From Rotaria socialis (Eukaryota > Rotifera > Eurotatoria > Philodinida > Philodinidae), in NCBI GenBank assembly GCA_905331475.1, contig CAJNYU010001055.1:1-64000 (forward strand): DNA of 64,000 bases, in the 5' to 3' direction. The position numbers and the translations under genes are program-made. Numbering within the stretch: position 1 is the stretch's first letter; every line of letters starts with the position of its first letter. This document shows, piece by piece, positions 25,141 to 37,900 of the stretch. A model generated the notes under the pieces. The model saw only the letters and a program-made list of their open reading frames with translations. It was not told the origin of the DNA and did not search any database.

Positions 25141-28100
25141 GTAAGATAAAGTTATTTAATTTGTCTTGAATGCACATAGATACTTATTGTTATTATTATT
25201 TTTTTTCTACGAGTAACGATTAATGAAAAATCAATGTATTATACTCATCTATTAGCACGTTCAGTAAAAATTGACATTTGTAAAATTATACTTCTATTAC
25301 ATCAAGATTGATGAGATAGGAATAGATAAAAAAAGTTAATAGCGATGCAATCTAACTCCCTCAATTTCACATAAACGAGAGAGTCCTTCGGTCTCTTCTG
25401 CATCATCTTCTCCCAAAACACATAAGCGAAATACAATCTGACTTAGAAGAAACAGAAAGAAAGAAATAATCCAATCTTCTTCTTTTTCCGGTTACACTTG
25501 TCATCATTTAAACCCAACCAATGATGAACAGTGTCTACGTAATCCGATCGATAGCTCAATCTTTTTTGCCTACCAACAAAAAACCGTAGCCTCTGGACAA
25601 AAGAGCACTGTTGGTAGACAGAATAAAAAACACAATTATTTAGAGAATTTTAATCTAATTGGAAGTAAATTGCAAGGGATTTTTTTTTATTCTTGATTAT
25701 TATAATGAGACATGACTACAGAATATATATTGTCGAAAGTGTGAATACTGTTTTGGCTCAGATTATTTAGACATATTTGCATATATTAATTTTTTTCCTC
25801 TTTATTAATTTATAATTCAATGTATCTTTTGTCTTTGTCTACTGATGCTTTTGAATTAGTCGAGACTATCTCAATCTCGATGGTCCGTATCGGTTCTCTT
25901 ATTTCCACTTCACGCTCGTCGTTAATCATTGAAATTGTGATTGAATTAAGAGGCCGGGATGTTCAACGACGAACGACATATTTCCGGAGTTGTGTATATA
26001 GATGTTGTCTTTGATCGAGCAAGAGAGAGAGAGAGAGAGAGAGAGACGTCAACCACAATTGAAGATCATTTATTTTGAGGCACATTATCTTCTTCCTCTT
26101 CTTCGAGACGATGACATGTCAAACCGTCCATCGTCATCAATGAGTATAAGTTTGTCGTTCGTAAAACAGAATAAAAGGAAAAAAACGAAGATGATTTTTT
26201 TATAAGTCTCGAAAAAGAACGAGAGATTGATTGAATTCAGCATATTTGATTCGATTCTGTTCTCATCTTTCTTTTCCTCTCTCATCTCTATATAAATATA
26301 TATATATATATATATATACCAATCTAGATTTTCTCTATTTTTCTTCACTGAAAAAAATCGGCTCAGAGGATAGAGAAACTAATGACATTAAAGAGTTCTA
26401 CAGAGCGAGCGAGTGAACGAGCGAGCGAGCACGAACGATCACTTTTGTAGACAAAGAAGGAGGAGAGCAATAGAGAAAGAGAGAACACGATTTTTGTTGT
26501 CCACATAACTACATAAAAAGAATTTAAAAAAAGTCGACATCGTCTGTCACTGCTCGTTATGCTTGTTATTATTGTTAGTGCCAATGAGCACAGTTAGCAA
26601 TAAAGCGTACACGGTTGCTGTTGAACAGCATAATCGAGATAAAAATCGAAAATGTTTACGTATTATACTTATACTTGTTGGTATAATTATTGCGTTGGCT
26701 TGTATTTTTCTTATTATTGTCGTCTACAGAACATTGAAAACAGGTGCCATTTACTTTTTCTTGTCATGTTTCTTATCGAAGCATAAAACATATAATGTTC
26801 TTAAATCTTCTAGGCATTCAGAGAAAGAGTGTAACAACACTTTATGGCAATGACAGCGAGTCTATGCATAGTAAGTTAAACCAAAAACCTAAATTTTTTT
26901 TAATGTTAATTTTTTTTCGCGTTTTATTAGATCAATCCTTATTTGAGTTTCGATATGAACGAAGTAAGCTAAAAAAAACTTTTCTTTCTCGCTTGTTTAG
27001 AAATAGAAAGAAACTTTTCTTAGATTGTCAATATGGACGCATTGAATGTGAATTTAATGCGACGTGCACAGAACAAGATGAATGCCGATGTATATTCGAC
27101 TGTAATGATGATGGAGAGTCAGTTCAAGATGAGAGAACCGGAATAACGTATCCTAATCAATGTCGATTAGATCAAGCCCAATGCAATGCTTACTATCAGC
27201 AACCATTTGCGAGAAAAGGCAAGTGAATAAGGGAATGAATGCATGAATGGAAAAAAAATACTTTAAAGATTACTTGTATTTAGCGGACTCAGTATGCTCA
27301 TCGATAATATGTTCCCATGGGTCTAAGTGTCGAATAGATGACAATGGTTTGCCTCGATGCTTTTGTCCGGACAATTGCGATGAATACGCTCGTACAATGC
27401 CATCGCACGGATATATTTGCGGTAGTGACAATAAAACCTATGAATCATTATGTGAATTAAATAAAAAAGCGTGTCAAATACAAGAAAATTTAGTTCTTTC
27501 ATATATTGGCGAATGTCGTACGTTTTTGTTGTTATTTTGCTTGGTAGTAAAAAAAGAAAATATTTATCTATAGATGATTGCCATCATTCAGATTGCCCTA
27601 AAAATCCTAACAAATGTAATCCTCATATACAATGTTTATTCGATTATCATCCATTATGTGCAAGTAATCTTCAAGAATATTCAAATGAATGTGAAATGAA
27701 TAAATATGCATGTCAATCAAATATACATTTAACAAAATTGCACGATGGTTCGTGTGATTTTCATGAACAACGTCAACAATCTGAAGGTACTAGAATTGAA
27801 TGAGACAATTTAAAATGTTTGGCAATCATTTTCTGTTTGTCTGGGTATTCATACTTTTGTGTATAGTTCGTTCTAAAGAAAGAAAATAATTTTTTTATTT
27901 TCCTAAACTAATCTGCATTAATTGACAATGATGTCTCTCGACAATCAGTCTTCGTTTTTCTTATTTATTTTGGCTTCGTTATCTTTCTGTCTTGCTGTCC
28001 TTCGCTGAAGCGTCAAGTACTCCCCGATGATTTAAGAATAAGTAGCACATTTTCTTTTTCGTTTTAGCCTGTAAAGCTCTGATTTGTTTTCATGGAAAGA

Positions 28101-31100
28101 CATGTATGATTGAAGATGGTATTGGCGTATGTCGATGTATATTTAATTGTTCATCAGAAGAAAATAAAGTAAAAGCAAACAAAGTAAAGGGAACAAAACA
28201 CAGTTTTTTTTTGCTTTTCATATTCAAAGATCTGTGGATCAAATGGTATGTCCTATAGAAATTTATGTGAAATGCAACGTGACCATTGTGCACGCGAAGA
28301 AAACATCGTACAAGTTGATAGCTCACATTGTAAGTTACGTACATATCTATTGACTCAAACAGACAATATTTTCTTTTGCCTTTGATTAATTGTCAATATT
28401 ATTAGTTCTTATGTTTGATTGTAAAACAAAGTCTGAGACAGAAATAGAATAGGAAAGATAGTTAAATATTGAGGAAAATAATTAATCGAAAAATAAAACA
28501 TTTAGGTTTTCAAACTTGTGATACACTTCGATGTCCATACGGTCAATGTAAACAACGCTATAATGAACAAGTCGAATGTGAATGTAAACAATGTTCAACA
28601 ATCTATTCTTATCAAGATATAGTTTGTGGTAATAATGGGATAAGTTATTCGTAAGTTGTCAAAATGAATTCATTGGCTGCTTTCTGTGTTCGTTCTTTTT
28701 CTTACGATTGATTTTTATTGTTGTTTTAGATCACAATGCCATCTTGAATATGATGCTTGCACAAGACATTTGGATATAAGACCAATTCACATGGGACAAT
28801 GTAATAATTGTCATAATGTTAAGTGTCCATTTCATGGGCGATGTCAATCTGAACAAGGAAATTACACATGTGTTTGTCCATCAAGAAATACTTGTTCACC
28901 TGTGCGAGTATGTTTTCTTTCTCATCTTAAATGACATTAGCAATTAACTGCGCCAGACAGACAGAGATCAAGTTTCTCTAACTTTTATGTTTTTTAAATC
29001 GCATATTTTTTAACTATAAAAAACATAATATCCACTTTTGAACAATCTGTGAGTAATATTGATCTGTCGAAATTTTCTTATCAGTAAGCTTTAGTCTTGA
29101 TTGCCTGATTTTCTCTATATAGAATAGGCCGTAAGATTCTTTTTTTTATTCTAATCATATGAATCTATGGATCTAATGCATCGTTATTGTGCCAACAATG
29201 AACAGCTGAAAGATTTTAAGATCAAACGATAAAATTGTATCGATAATTTTTGAAGAGCATTCATTCGATTTTGATATTGATATCATAGAAAAATAATGCA
29301 TATCTGATTGACGAGATCTTTATTAAGAATTCATACTAGCATGAATGATCAATACCAAGGAGTGATTTACAATAGTTAAAAGTTCAATTTTATTTTAATC
29401 CTGTGAGATTTTTGCTTCTTCGGATGTTGATTTCATTTTGATTATCGACACTTTTTCAAATACTTATAAATGTTTCATTTAGTATGATGAGTCGTATTCG
29501 ATTTGTGCCAGTAATCAACAGTTATTTGCTAGTCAATGCGAAATGGATATTCGTTCATGTGAATTACAAATTCATCTGTATGCTATTGCACCTCATTATT
29601 GTAATAAAGACAACGATAAACCTGGTATAGAGGAAAAACTTTCCTTTTTTTTAAATTGTAATTTACTATCGATTTTACTCATAGATTATACCCGCGAGTG
29701 TGGCTACGATGAACCGCTATTTGATATCGTACAAAGTCGTACTACTGAATGTGACACTATTGGACGTTGTCCAATGAATAGTTTTTGTAATGCACAAACA
29801 AATCGATGTTGCGTCAAAGGTAAATAACGATATAAGACGTGGAGAAAAAAAACAAATATTTTATTTTTTGTTAATTAAATATTTTCTAGTAATCACTGCT
29901 GTATTACCTTATCGAATGTGTTCAACCGATGAGCATTGTGGTAAAAATATGGTTTGTTTAAGTGGTCTTTGTGAATGTGCTCGACAAGATTATATAGCAG
30001 CACGAAAGAAACGAGAATGCAGTTAGTAACAAAATAGAACTGATCATTTCTTGATCTTTATTTACTTGGTAATTTTAGTTGCTGTTCCTTATTTATCCGT
30101 TGGTTCGACTTGTTCGGATTCTTCATATGGATGTTGTAATGATAATATTACTATTTCACCTAGTGTGGATCGACGTGGATGTCCAGGTATAAGAAAAAAA
30201 AATCTTCGAATGATTTGAAATTTGCAATATTTTGTTTTACTAAAGAATATTGTAATTGTCATTCAACTGGTTCATTACAAACGTCGTGCGATCCAATGAC
30301 AAATTCTTGTTATTGTCGACCAGCTGTTGGTGGACCGAATTGTTCTCATTGTGAAAACGAATATTGGGGATTTTCTCGTATATTAACACATAACAATACT
30401 GGATGTACTCGTAAGTGACGAAAAAAAGAATAATAATTGAATTTAACAGTAAATTTTATTAGCTTGCGGTTGTCATCCATATGGCTCGACGAGAAAAGAT
30501 TGCGTTCAAGACACTGGCGAATGTAGTTGTCAGTCATTTGCCACAGGTCGTCAATGTGATAAATGCATTGATTCAACTTTGAAATTAACTGAACGTGGCT
30601 GTGTTAATTGTATGTAATCAAAAAATTAAATTAGTTTTGTTTTTTAAAAATATTTTTTTCTCGTTCCAGTATATACAGGTCGTCGTCGTCCACGAACATG
30701 CCGAGATTTAGTATGTCTTTTTGAAGGCGTTTGTCAAATAATGAATGAACATCCTCGTTGCACATGTCATCATGTAACATGCACAAATGATGAGCAACGT
30801 CCAATGGATATATGTGCGTCAGATGGACGAACTTATAAATCAAAATGTGCTATTAAACGACAACGATGTTTAAAACAATATGAAATTGGTTTAATTTATC
30901 CTGGTGTTTGTGCAGGTAGAACAGTGAAGATTGTTTTTTAATATTTAACTCGATTTTGCATGACTAGATGGATCATCGACAGAATATCCTCAATTCGAAG
31001 AAGACTTTGTAATACAAGATGAAGAAATTGCATATGATTATCCATCGCCAGTAATAACAGCTGATTCAAGTAGGATAACTTTTATATCTATTAATGATCG

Positions 31101-34100
31101 TTTTTTTATTATACAAATATATATATATATATATATGTTCATTAGAACGATGTGTTACCAATTCGGATTGTGGAGAAAATATGGTTTGTTTGTCGGAATT
31201 TTGTGAATGTGCAAAACAAAAATATAAACGTATACCTGGACCACGATGTGTGGCGCGTAAGCTGATCTTCTTGTTGTTTAGTGTATGTCTGTGGGAATAG
31301 CATAGTTTTTAACGTTATGATTGTTGAATAAAAAATATTTATGTTTAGCTCATTCGAATCTTTTGGCATCGAACTATACGTGTAAGCTAATTGAAAACAA
31401 CAAAAGAAAAAATAGTTGAAAGAGTTCTCCTTGTTTTTAAGTAAATCCTGTTCGTCGTACAACGATGGGTGCTTGTATCCGTCGAACACCATGTGAAAAT
31501 CATGCTACATGTATCGATCGACCAGATGGAAATTATAAATGCTTATGTGCTTTTGGTTGGCAAGGACGTCATTGTAATGAAAGTAAGAAATTTAATATGG
31601 TTTTTTCCTTTCAAAAACAAAATATAGTTCTCTCACGCCAAGATTTTCTATAAAGATTATGTATACATCCGTAAGATAATGGATTCTTGTTCACTGTTAA
31701 ATATATGTAGTCTCAACTGATTAATACATAAGAGTAGGAATATGTAAATATTTGACTAATTTAACTTCAAAAAGAATTTTCCATTACTACTTAAATGCAC
31801 GACTCTTTAAGTGTTCTTCCTAGTGACATAACAAAGAATAATGGTTCAGAGCCTAGAAATTGATTGTTTACCGTGAGAAGCGAAGGATTGTGGAAATTTA
31901 CTGCAGTTCATAATTATTATGCAATATCTGAGAATTGTAATTTCTACTATAAAGTATTTAAGCATCGTCTTTATTAATGAAACTATTTCATTGTTACCAT
32001 TCGACTTTAAGGATTTGACGTAACAATTCCACATTTTAATCGTCAATCCTACTTTGAACTTAAAACTTACTTATCAACAAAATCTAGCGATAATCAACTA
32101 TTACGAATTGATCTTATATTCGCATCGGAACATCATAATGGTTTACTACTTTATTCTGATGATAAATTAACAGAATTTTATTTTATTATTTCAATAAGAA
32201 ATAAAATTCTTGATATAACGTAAGAGTTTTATGATAAATTATTTTTTGGGAGCACTTGTAACTTTTTGTACTTCCTAAAGTGTTCGGCTTGATCATTTTA
32301 TTTCAACAATGCAATTACCAGATAAGATTGAACTTGATACATATTCTCGTTTACAAGTTCATATCTTACATAATGAAATACGTGCAAGATTAAATGATGG
32401 AAATATTTCATCAAGTAAATTTTAATTTTTTTAATTTTTTTGTATTTATTTTTCTCGTGAAAGGATTATTACCATTTGGTAGTTCGTTCAAAAGTACATT
32501 ATATTTAGGAGGCTTACCAGATTCTTTAAATTCGTAAGAAATTCTAATTGATTCATTTTCTATTCGATTCATTTTTCTTTTATGTTATCTAGTCTCTATC
32601 AACAATTTCATCTTGATGAAGGTTTTCAAGGATGTATACATGAATTATCAATAAATGAACGACGATTGACATTCAATAGTACTGATCATCATATTATTCT
32701 TACAGCTCAAAATATTGGTTCGATTATTTGGTTTTTTTTTGCTAATAATATAAAATTTATTTTTTCTTAATCTATTAGATGAATGTATTGCAAATCCATG
32801 CCGATCAGGTATTGCATCATGTCGAAGTGGAACTCGTTGTATACCGATACGAAACAATGATGCAAATAGCTACAAATGTATATGTGATGATCATAGTTCT
32901 TCATTGAATACTGATTGTTTAATATCATCGATTGATCGATGTTCATTGAAACCATGTGATTATGATCAACAGTGCATTAATGTCTATCCAAATAATTACA
33001 CGTGCATTTGTAGAAATTGTTCCGCAGGTTTATAGAGTTTATTTATTTTTATATTTCAAAAAAAACAATTTTTTTTGAATAGATAATCCATATATAGCCG
33101 CCTTTGATACTAATAGTTATATAAAAAGGCCTCCACTTGAACCATTAGAACACACGGGGAAATTTTCAATTGAAATATGGTTTCTCAGTGAAAGTTCATC
33201 AGGTAGAAGTTTGCTTTTAGTCAACGACGAAAATTTTCTACTTTTTGTTTTCTCTCTCTCTCTCTCTCTCTCTCTCTAGGTCTATTGATATATAGTGATC
33301 ATGTAAATTCTAAAAAAGGATACTTCACTGTTTATATACGAAGACGTATGGTAACATGTAATATTATTATGGGAAGCAAAACTATTTCACTAAGGTAATT
33401 TCTAAATCAAGAATACATGCATACATTTGTTCCTATGAAATTTACGAATCGAATTTCCTCATTAGATAAATAATTAGGAAGAGTTGATGGCTCAACAACA
33501 CATGTTTCCTTTCACAGTCACACGCTTTGCTAAAGTACATATAGACATAAAGTCTTTTTTCTTTTGAATCAATAAAGCTAGCAGTAAGCTTCAAAATAAT
33601 CCAAATGTTATTTTCCTTTAATCGAACTTTTAATTTTCTATCATTGAAATACGTATAAATTTAAAAGATAAACATTTGATCTATTTGGAATAAAGTTTCT
33701 ATTAACAATAATTTGTTTGCTTCATTAGTTCTCGATATCCGATCGAATTAAATATATGGCACCGATGTTCAATCGAAATTCATGGCCAAAAATTAACTTT
33801 AGAAGTTGATCAAGAATCTCCCGTAGTGACATATGAATTATTTTCTACAAATATTCTATGGCCTCGTTCGTTTACATTTATTGGAAATCTACCAATTCAA
33901 TATCGTTCATTTGACATTTTATCGAATTCCATCATAGTTGAAGGATTTCGTGGTGCAATACAAAAAGTAAAAACCAAAAGAAGCATCTTATCTATATATT
34001 TTTGTATTATTTTATTTAGATTATTCTTAACAATCAACTATTAGATGATATTCGTCAAGATTCTATAGAACTGTTTAATATAAGTGAATATCATGGTTAT

Positions 34101-34807
34101 CCATGTCATCCAAATCCTTGTACATTAAATAAAATTTGTCAACAAACAGAATTAAATAACTATACATGTCATACACGATATAGACTATCGAATATTAAAG
34201 ATGTATCAGTTGAATTAGATGGAAAACAAAATCTTGTTTATTCCTATGTACCAGTAAATTTAAATAGAAATTATTTTAAATTATTATTTCGAACAACAAA
34301 TTCTTATGGTTTAATTTTTTATATGGGTGATACAACAACGAATGTCTTTTCTCAATATTTATCATTAACTGTTATTAATGGTTTTCTACAATTTACAGTT
34401 AAAACAGATCTGAATTCGGCTGAAGTATTTTTACGATCCAAATCACGTATTGACGATGGTCATTGGCATCGAATTGAAATCGAAAGGTTTTAGTTTAATT
34501 TTTTAAAAGAATCAAATAGAAAAAAAAGAGAAATTTCCTGTTTTTTTTTTCGTTTAGATTTCGTCGTCGTATTACAATGAAACTCGATGATAGTACGCCA
34601 CGTCGTGCTGCAACAATGGGTAAAAATACTGCATTTCGTCCGAATCCAACTTATATTTACGTTGGTGGATATCATCGTTTATGTGGTCATGATGAGCAAC
34701 ATTGTCGAGGATATCGTGGATGTTTGAAAAATTTTCTTATTGATAAATATTTTATTGATTTATTTAATGATGAAATAAATCAATATTCCTCATTAAAACA
34801 ATGTTAA
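24744..34807 (+). CDS. AGRN: Agrin, secreted and transmembrane forms
   Basis: Heparan-sulfate-proteoglycan-type extracellular matrix protein; in vertebrates it organises synapses through LRP4/MuSK, laminin and dystroglycan. Thirty shared exons run 26814-34807: 57 and 33 bp linkers; Kazal/follistatin modules at 27024-27218, 27284-27517, 27574-27786, 28068-28329 (2 exons), 28506-28800 and 28800-29624; Cys-rich modules 29685-30021; the agrin-specific YGCCNDNIT exon 30079-30186; two laminin-EGF modules 30246-30609; a seventh Kazal 30670-30915; acidic linker 30968-31069; a Cys-rich module 31146-31256; EGF 31442-31582; LamG1 32012-32717; two EGF-like 32779-33027; LamG2 33083-about 34100; short EGF; LamG3 to the stop. 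Order, and the GCC.DNIT-to-laminin-EGF junction, match vertebrate agrin, but no SEA domain is seen. With the two alternative first exons the proteins are 1,696 aa (24744 start) or 1,617 aa (26584 start). All junction phases close to one stop. Confidence 0.93.
26022..26046. repeat. (GA)n microsatellite between agrin first exons
   Basis: GA dinucleotide tract about 540 bp upstream of the transmembrane first exon; an (AT)n tract follows at about 26295-26318. Both lie where a promoter for exon B would be expected, but no core promoter motif is evident. Confidence 0.85.
26584..26743 (+). CDS. AGRN: Agrin alternative first exon B: type II transmembrane anchor
   Basis: Encodes about 26 hydrophilic residues with a basic cluster (HNRDKNRKCLR), then a helix of about 22 hydrophobic residues (IILILVGIIIALACIFLIIV), then RTLKT, and ends ACA G|GTGCCA in phase 1. 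The basic side before the helix predicts the N-terminus inside the cell and the agrin body outside, exactly the layout of the vertebrate transmembrane (SN/TM) agrin isoform. It joins the same acceptor (26814) as exon A, so the two are alternatives, presumably driven by separate promoters. The donor GTGCCA is weaker than others in the gene. Confidence 0.82.
33251..33279 (+). repeat. (CT)n tract serving as splice acceptor pyrimidine tract
   Basis: About 13 CT units end directly in AG before the agrin exon starting at 33280, so the microsatellite forms the polypyrimidine tract of that intron. Confidence 0.85.
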
Positions 34808-34908
34808 ACTGAACTCGATGATAACAAAAGAAAAAAGACAGTTGACAATATTTTTATTTCTCTTTTTGTTCATTTGGTTGTTTTTTTATTATAAAAAAGA
34901 ATTTCGAT

Positions 34909-34914
34909 TTTATT
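34909..34914 (-). terminator. Poly(A) signal of the ERMP1 gene
   Basis: AATAAA on the minus strand, about 50 bp after the ERMP1 stop. No canonical AATAAA is seen on the plus strand between the agrin stop (34807) and the ERMP1 coding end, so agrin transcripts may run into ERMP1. Confidence 0.6.
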
Positions 34915-34964
34915 TGGTAGCAAGAAAAAAGACGAGAAAGAAAATGAATTCTTATTTATACAAA

Positions 34965-37900
34965 TTAACGATAAACTGAAAGAATAAGAACATCTGTAAT
35001 TGCTCGACAACGAGGACCACCTAATAGTACAATATGAGGCAGCTTTTCCGTCAAAGATACGAGAAAAGGAGAATCATTCAAGTCACATCGTTCCAATTTA
35101 AGCTCAAGATCAAAAGATCCTGCTCCTTTAATTATTTGAGCATCTATAATCGTTTCTGTTCGTGGTTTTATCATTGAATTGTGTACAGTTATAGTAGTCA
35201 ACATTGACGGTGTTACACCTATGAAATACGATGAAGAATGTCGTATTGTAAATCTATAATTATTGAAATTATCCATCGATGTTAATTCAACTTCTCGAAA
35301 TGGTTTTGTACGATTAGATGTATCATCAAATGAACATTTTGTTGTTGTTGAACACAATATATTATTTAATAAATAACCAGTTTTACTTGAAATTTCATCA
35401 AGTGTTGGTGTTAAAACCAGATTATCAAAAGATTGAATTGTAATGAATGCTTTTTTTGAATAAACAGGAATCATCATGGGGGGTTTCATTGAATTATTTA
35501 TGGAATAAATTGTTTGTGACGTATGTCGAACTTGAATTAGTTTGGGATGAGTATTTGTAAATGCTTGTCTCGTGTATGCTACAAGAAATACAATAAAAAA
35601 ACTAATCATCAAAATAATTAATGTTCGGCTGTAGTTCATCATGCGTTGAATATTTGGAATAAAAACCAGGAAAAATAGAACAGCTGGAATTATAATAATC
35701 ACACATATAATGAAATCTTGTGGTATTCGCATTGGATGCATCATTCTACCCATAATTGGAATAGCTAGACGAACGATTCGACTAGTCATTTCAAGTGTAT
35801 GCGTTAATGGTATTAATGAAATGATGTAAGGTGCAAACAACCAGTACCAGCCTTGTTCATTGAAAATCGTAAAAATTTTTTTTTTCATCCAACGACAATA
35901 GAATTCGCATAGAATTAATAATAAATAAATTGGACAAATAAATATAGACCATAAAAGTATAATATACAATGATCGTATACCAGTGCATATAGAAATACTC
36001 ATGAAGCAGACAAAAATAAGAAGTAATGCCCAATGACGTTCAAAATTAAAGCATAATCGATTTATATGATTAATTGTATTTAATTCCATTGGATTTCTCT
36101 TCGGATATTTTGATAAAAGAAATCGCCGTAAACATGTCCATAATGCTTCACAAAGAATAATACCAATTAAACAAGGTAATCCATAGAGAAAAAATGCTAA
36201 TGTAGAATTACCATACCATGATAATGGTCGAATATGCCACATAATAAATGCAATGCCAAGAGCAAATAATATACCAATAAGAATTGATAATAGATAGCAA
36301 ATGAAAAATAGTATTATTGAAAGAATTCGCATAACTAATGGATATTTAAAATAAAAATAAACTGAAGAAAAATCATTTGTATTAGCATTTTCGTTGTACC
36401 ATATGTGATCAATAAGAATCATTAGAATTCCTATGAGAACAACAAATCCAATAAGAATTGATTGTATTATTACTGATGTTGAAATTGTATACGAAACTAA
36501 ATGTAGACCAAGTATATCAAAATAGATTACATTATCATCATCAATTATAGTTTTCGGTTGTCGAAGATTCACATGACCAAGAAGAATATTACGCGATAAC
36601 ATTAGTGTATTTTCACCTAAATGTTGTAAGGCACCACTTTCAACAATCGATGGTTTATCAATCATTGTATGATAATTATAACCATCAATATAATAGGCAA
36701 AATCATATCCTAATAAAAGTCCTTTTCTAGTAAAAACACTGTAATCAGTATCTGATCCTGATAATGCAAGGATTTCATCGCCCATGACATTCGCATGTGG
36801 TCTCTTAACTTTACCATAATCCCTAACAAGCTTGAATGAAAAGATAGATAAGGAATTTAATTTCAAGGTGAAAGAAAGATTGATATTTTACTTGTGATGG
36901 TATAGCTCGAAATAAAATTGCCTTTTCATTTCCACCGGTTGAATCAATATTAATAAATCGACGCACATTATCTTTCCATGGATGATTTGTAACGAATTTT
37001 TCGGCACCAAATAAATAGATTTCTTCAGCACTTGTAAATAAAACGATTAAATGAACATCAGTAAATGTTACTGTTGGATCATTGACTAGATTAGAAAGCA
37101 GTTCAAGCAAGATAACAACACCTGAACCATCATCACTACCACCGGGACTAAATTCAACTGTAAATAAATTTTAAAAAAATACATATACTATGTCTCATAT
37201 TTTTCGATTGCATACCTGAGTCATAGTGAGCAGTCAACATTAAACAAGGCGTATCATATGATGAGTTTGGATTTGAAACACGAACAACTATATTTTGTAA
37301 TTCGTTAATATCCATAACAGAAAAATTTTGTAAACTTATTTCGAATCGAATTGATTTTCTAGTCAGATTTTGAATCCGATAGATTTGTGAAATAAGATAA
37401 GCACGTGTAAGATAATCAGCACGTGTATGTATAACTCTGGGGCCATGTTCAGTTAAATTAGGATAGTGATCACGAGCACGTTCTTCACTAAATTCATTCA
37501 GAGGTATTGTACGTGGTTTTGCCGCCGGTAAAACATAAGAAAAATGTAAAGCGGTTGGAGCAGCCAAGAGAAAAACGCAACCCAATAGAAAAACCCATAG
37601 GAAAAGGTTTTTGTATAAAATTTCTAGATTAGTTGGTTTGATTAGTCTAAAGAAAGAAATATAATCTATTGAAAATTCATAAAAAAAATTCAATCCTATG
37701 GCAAATATAAGAAAAAATACAAAATTAAAAAAATTGTAAAATCAAATCACTACTATTCATTTTTATTTGAATACGTAAACCAAATGCAACAATTGTCAAT
37801 GTATTCTTTAAATAGCTCGATCTATTTTTTCATCTATTATAACTCTCTACGGAAATGCATATAGATAGATATCAAAATACTTGGCACAATAATGAATCTT

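Noticed and set aside
26744..27226. Single long frame reading through from agrin exon B into the first Kazal module
   Set aside because: It crosses good donor and acceptor sites and includes low-complexity intron translation; the spliced model restores a normal Kazal module and keeps phase.
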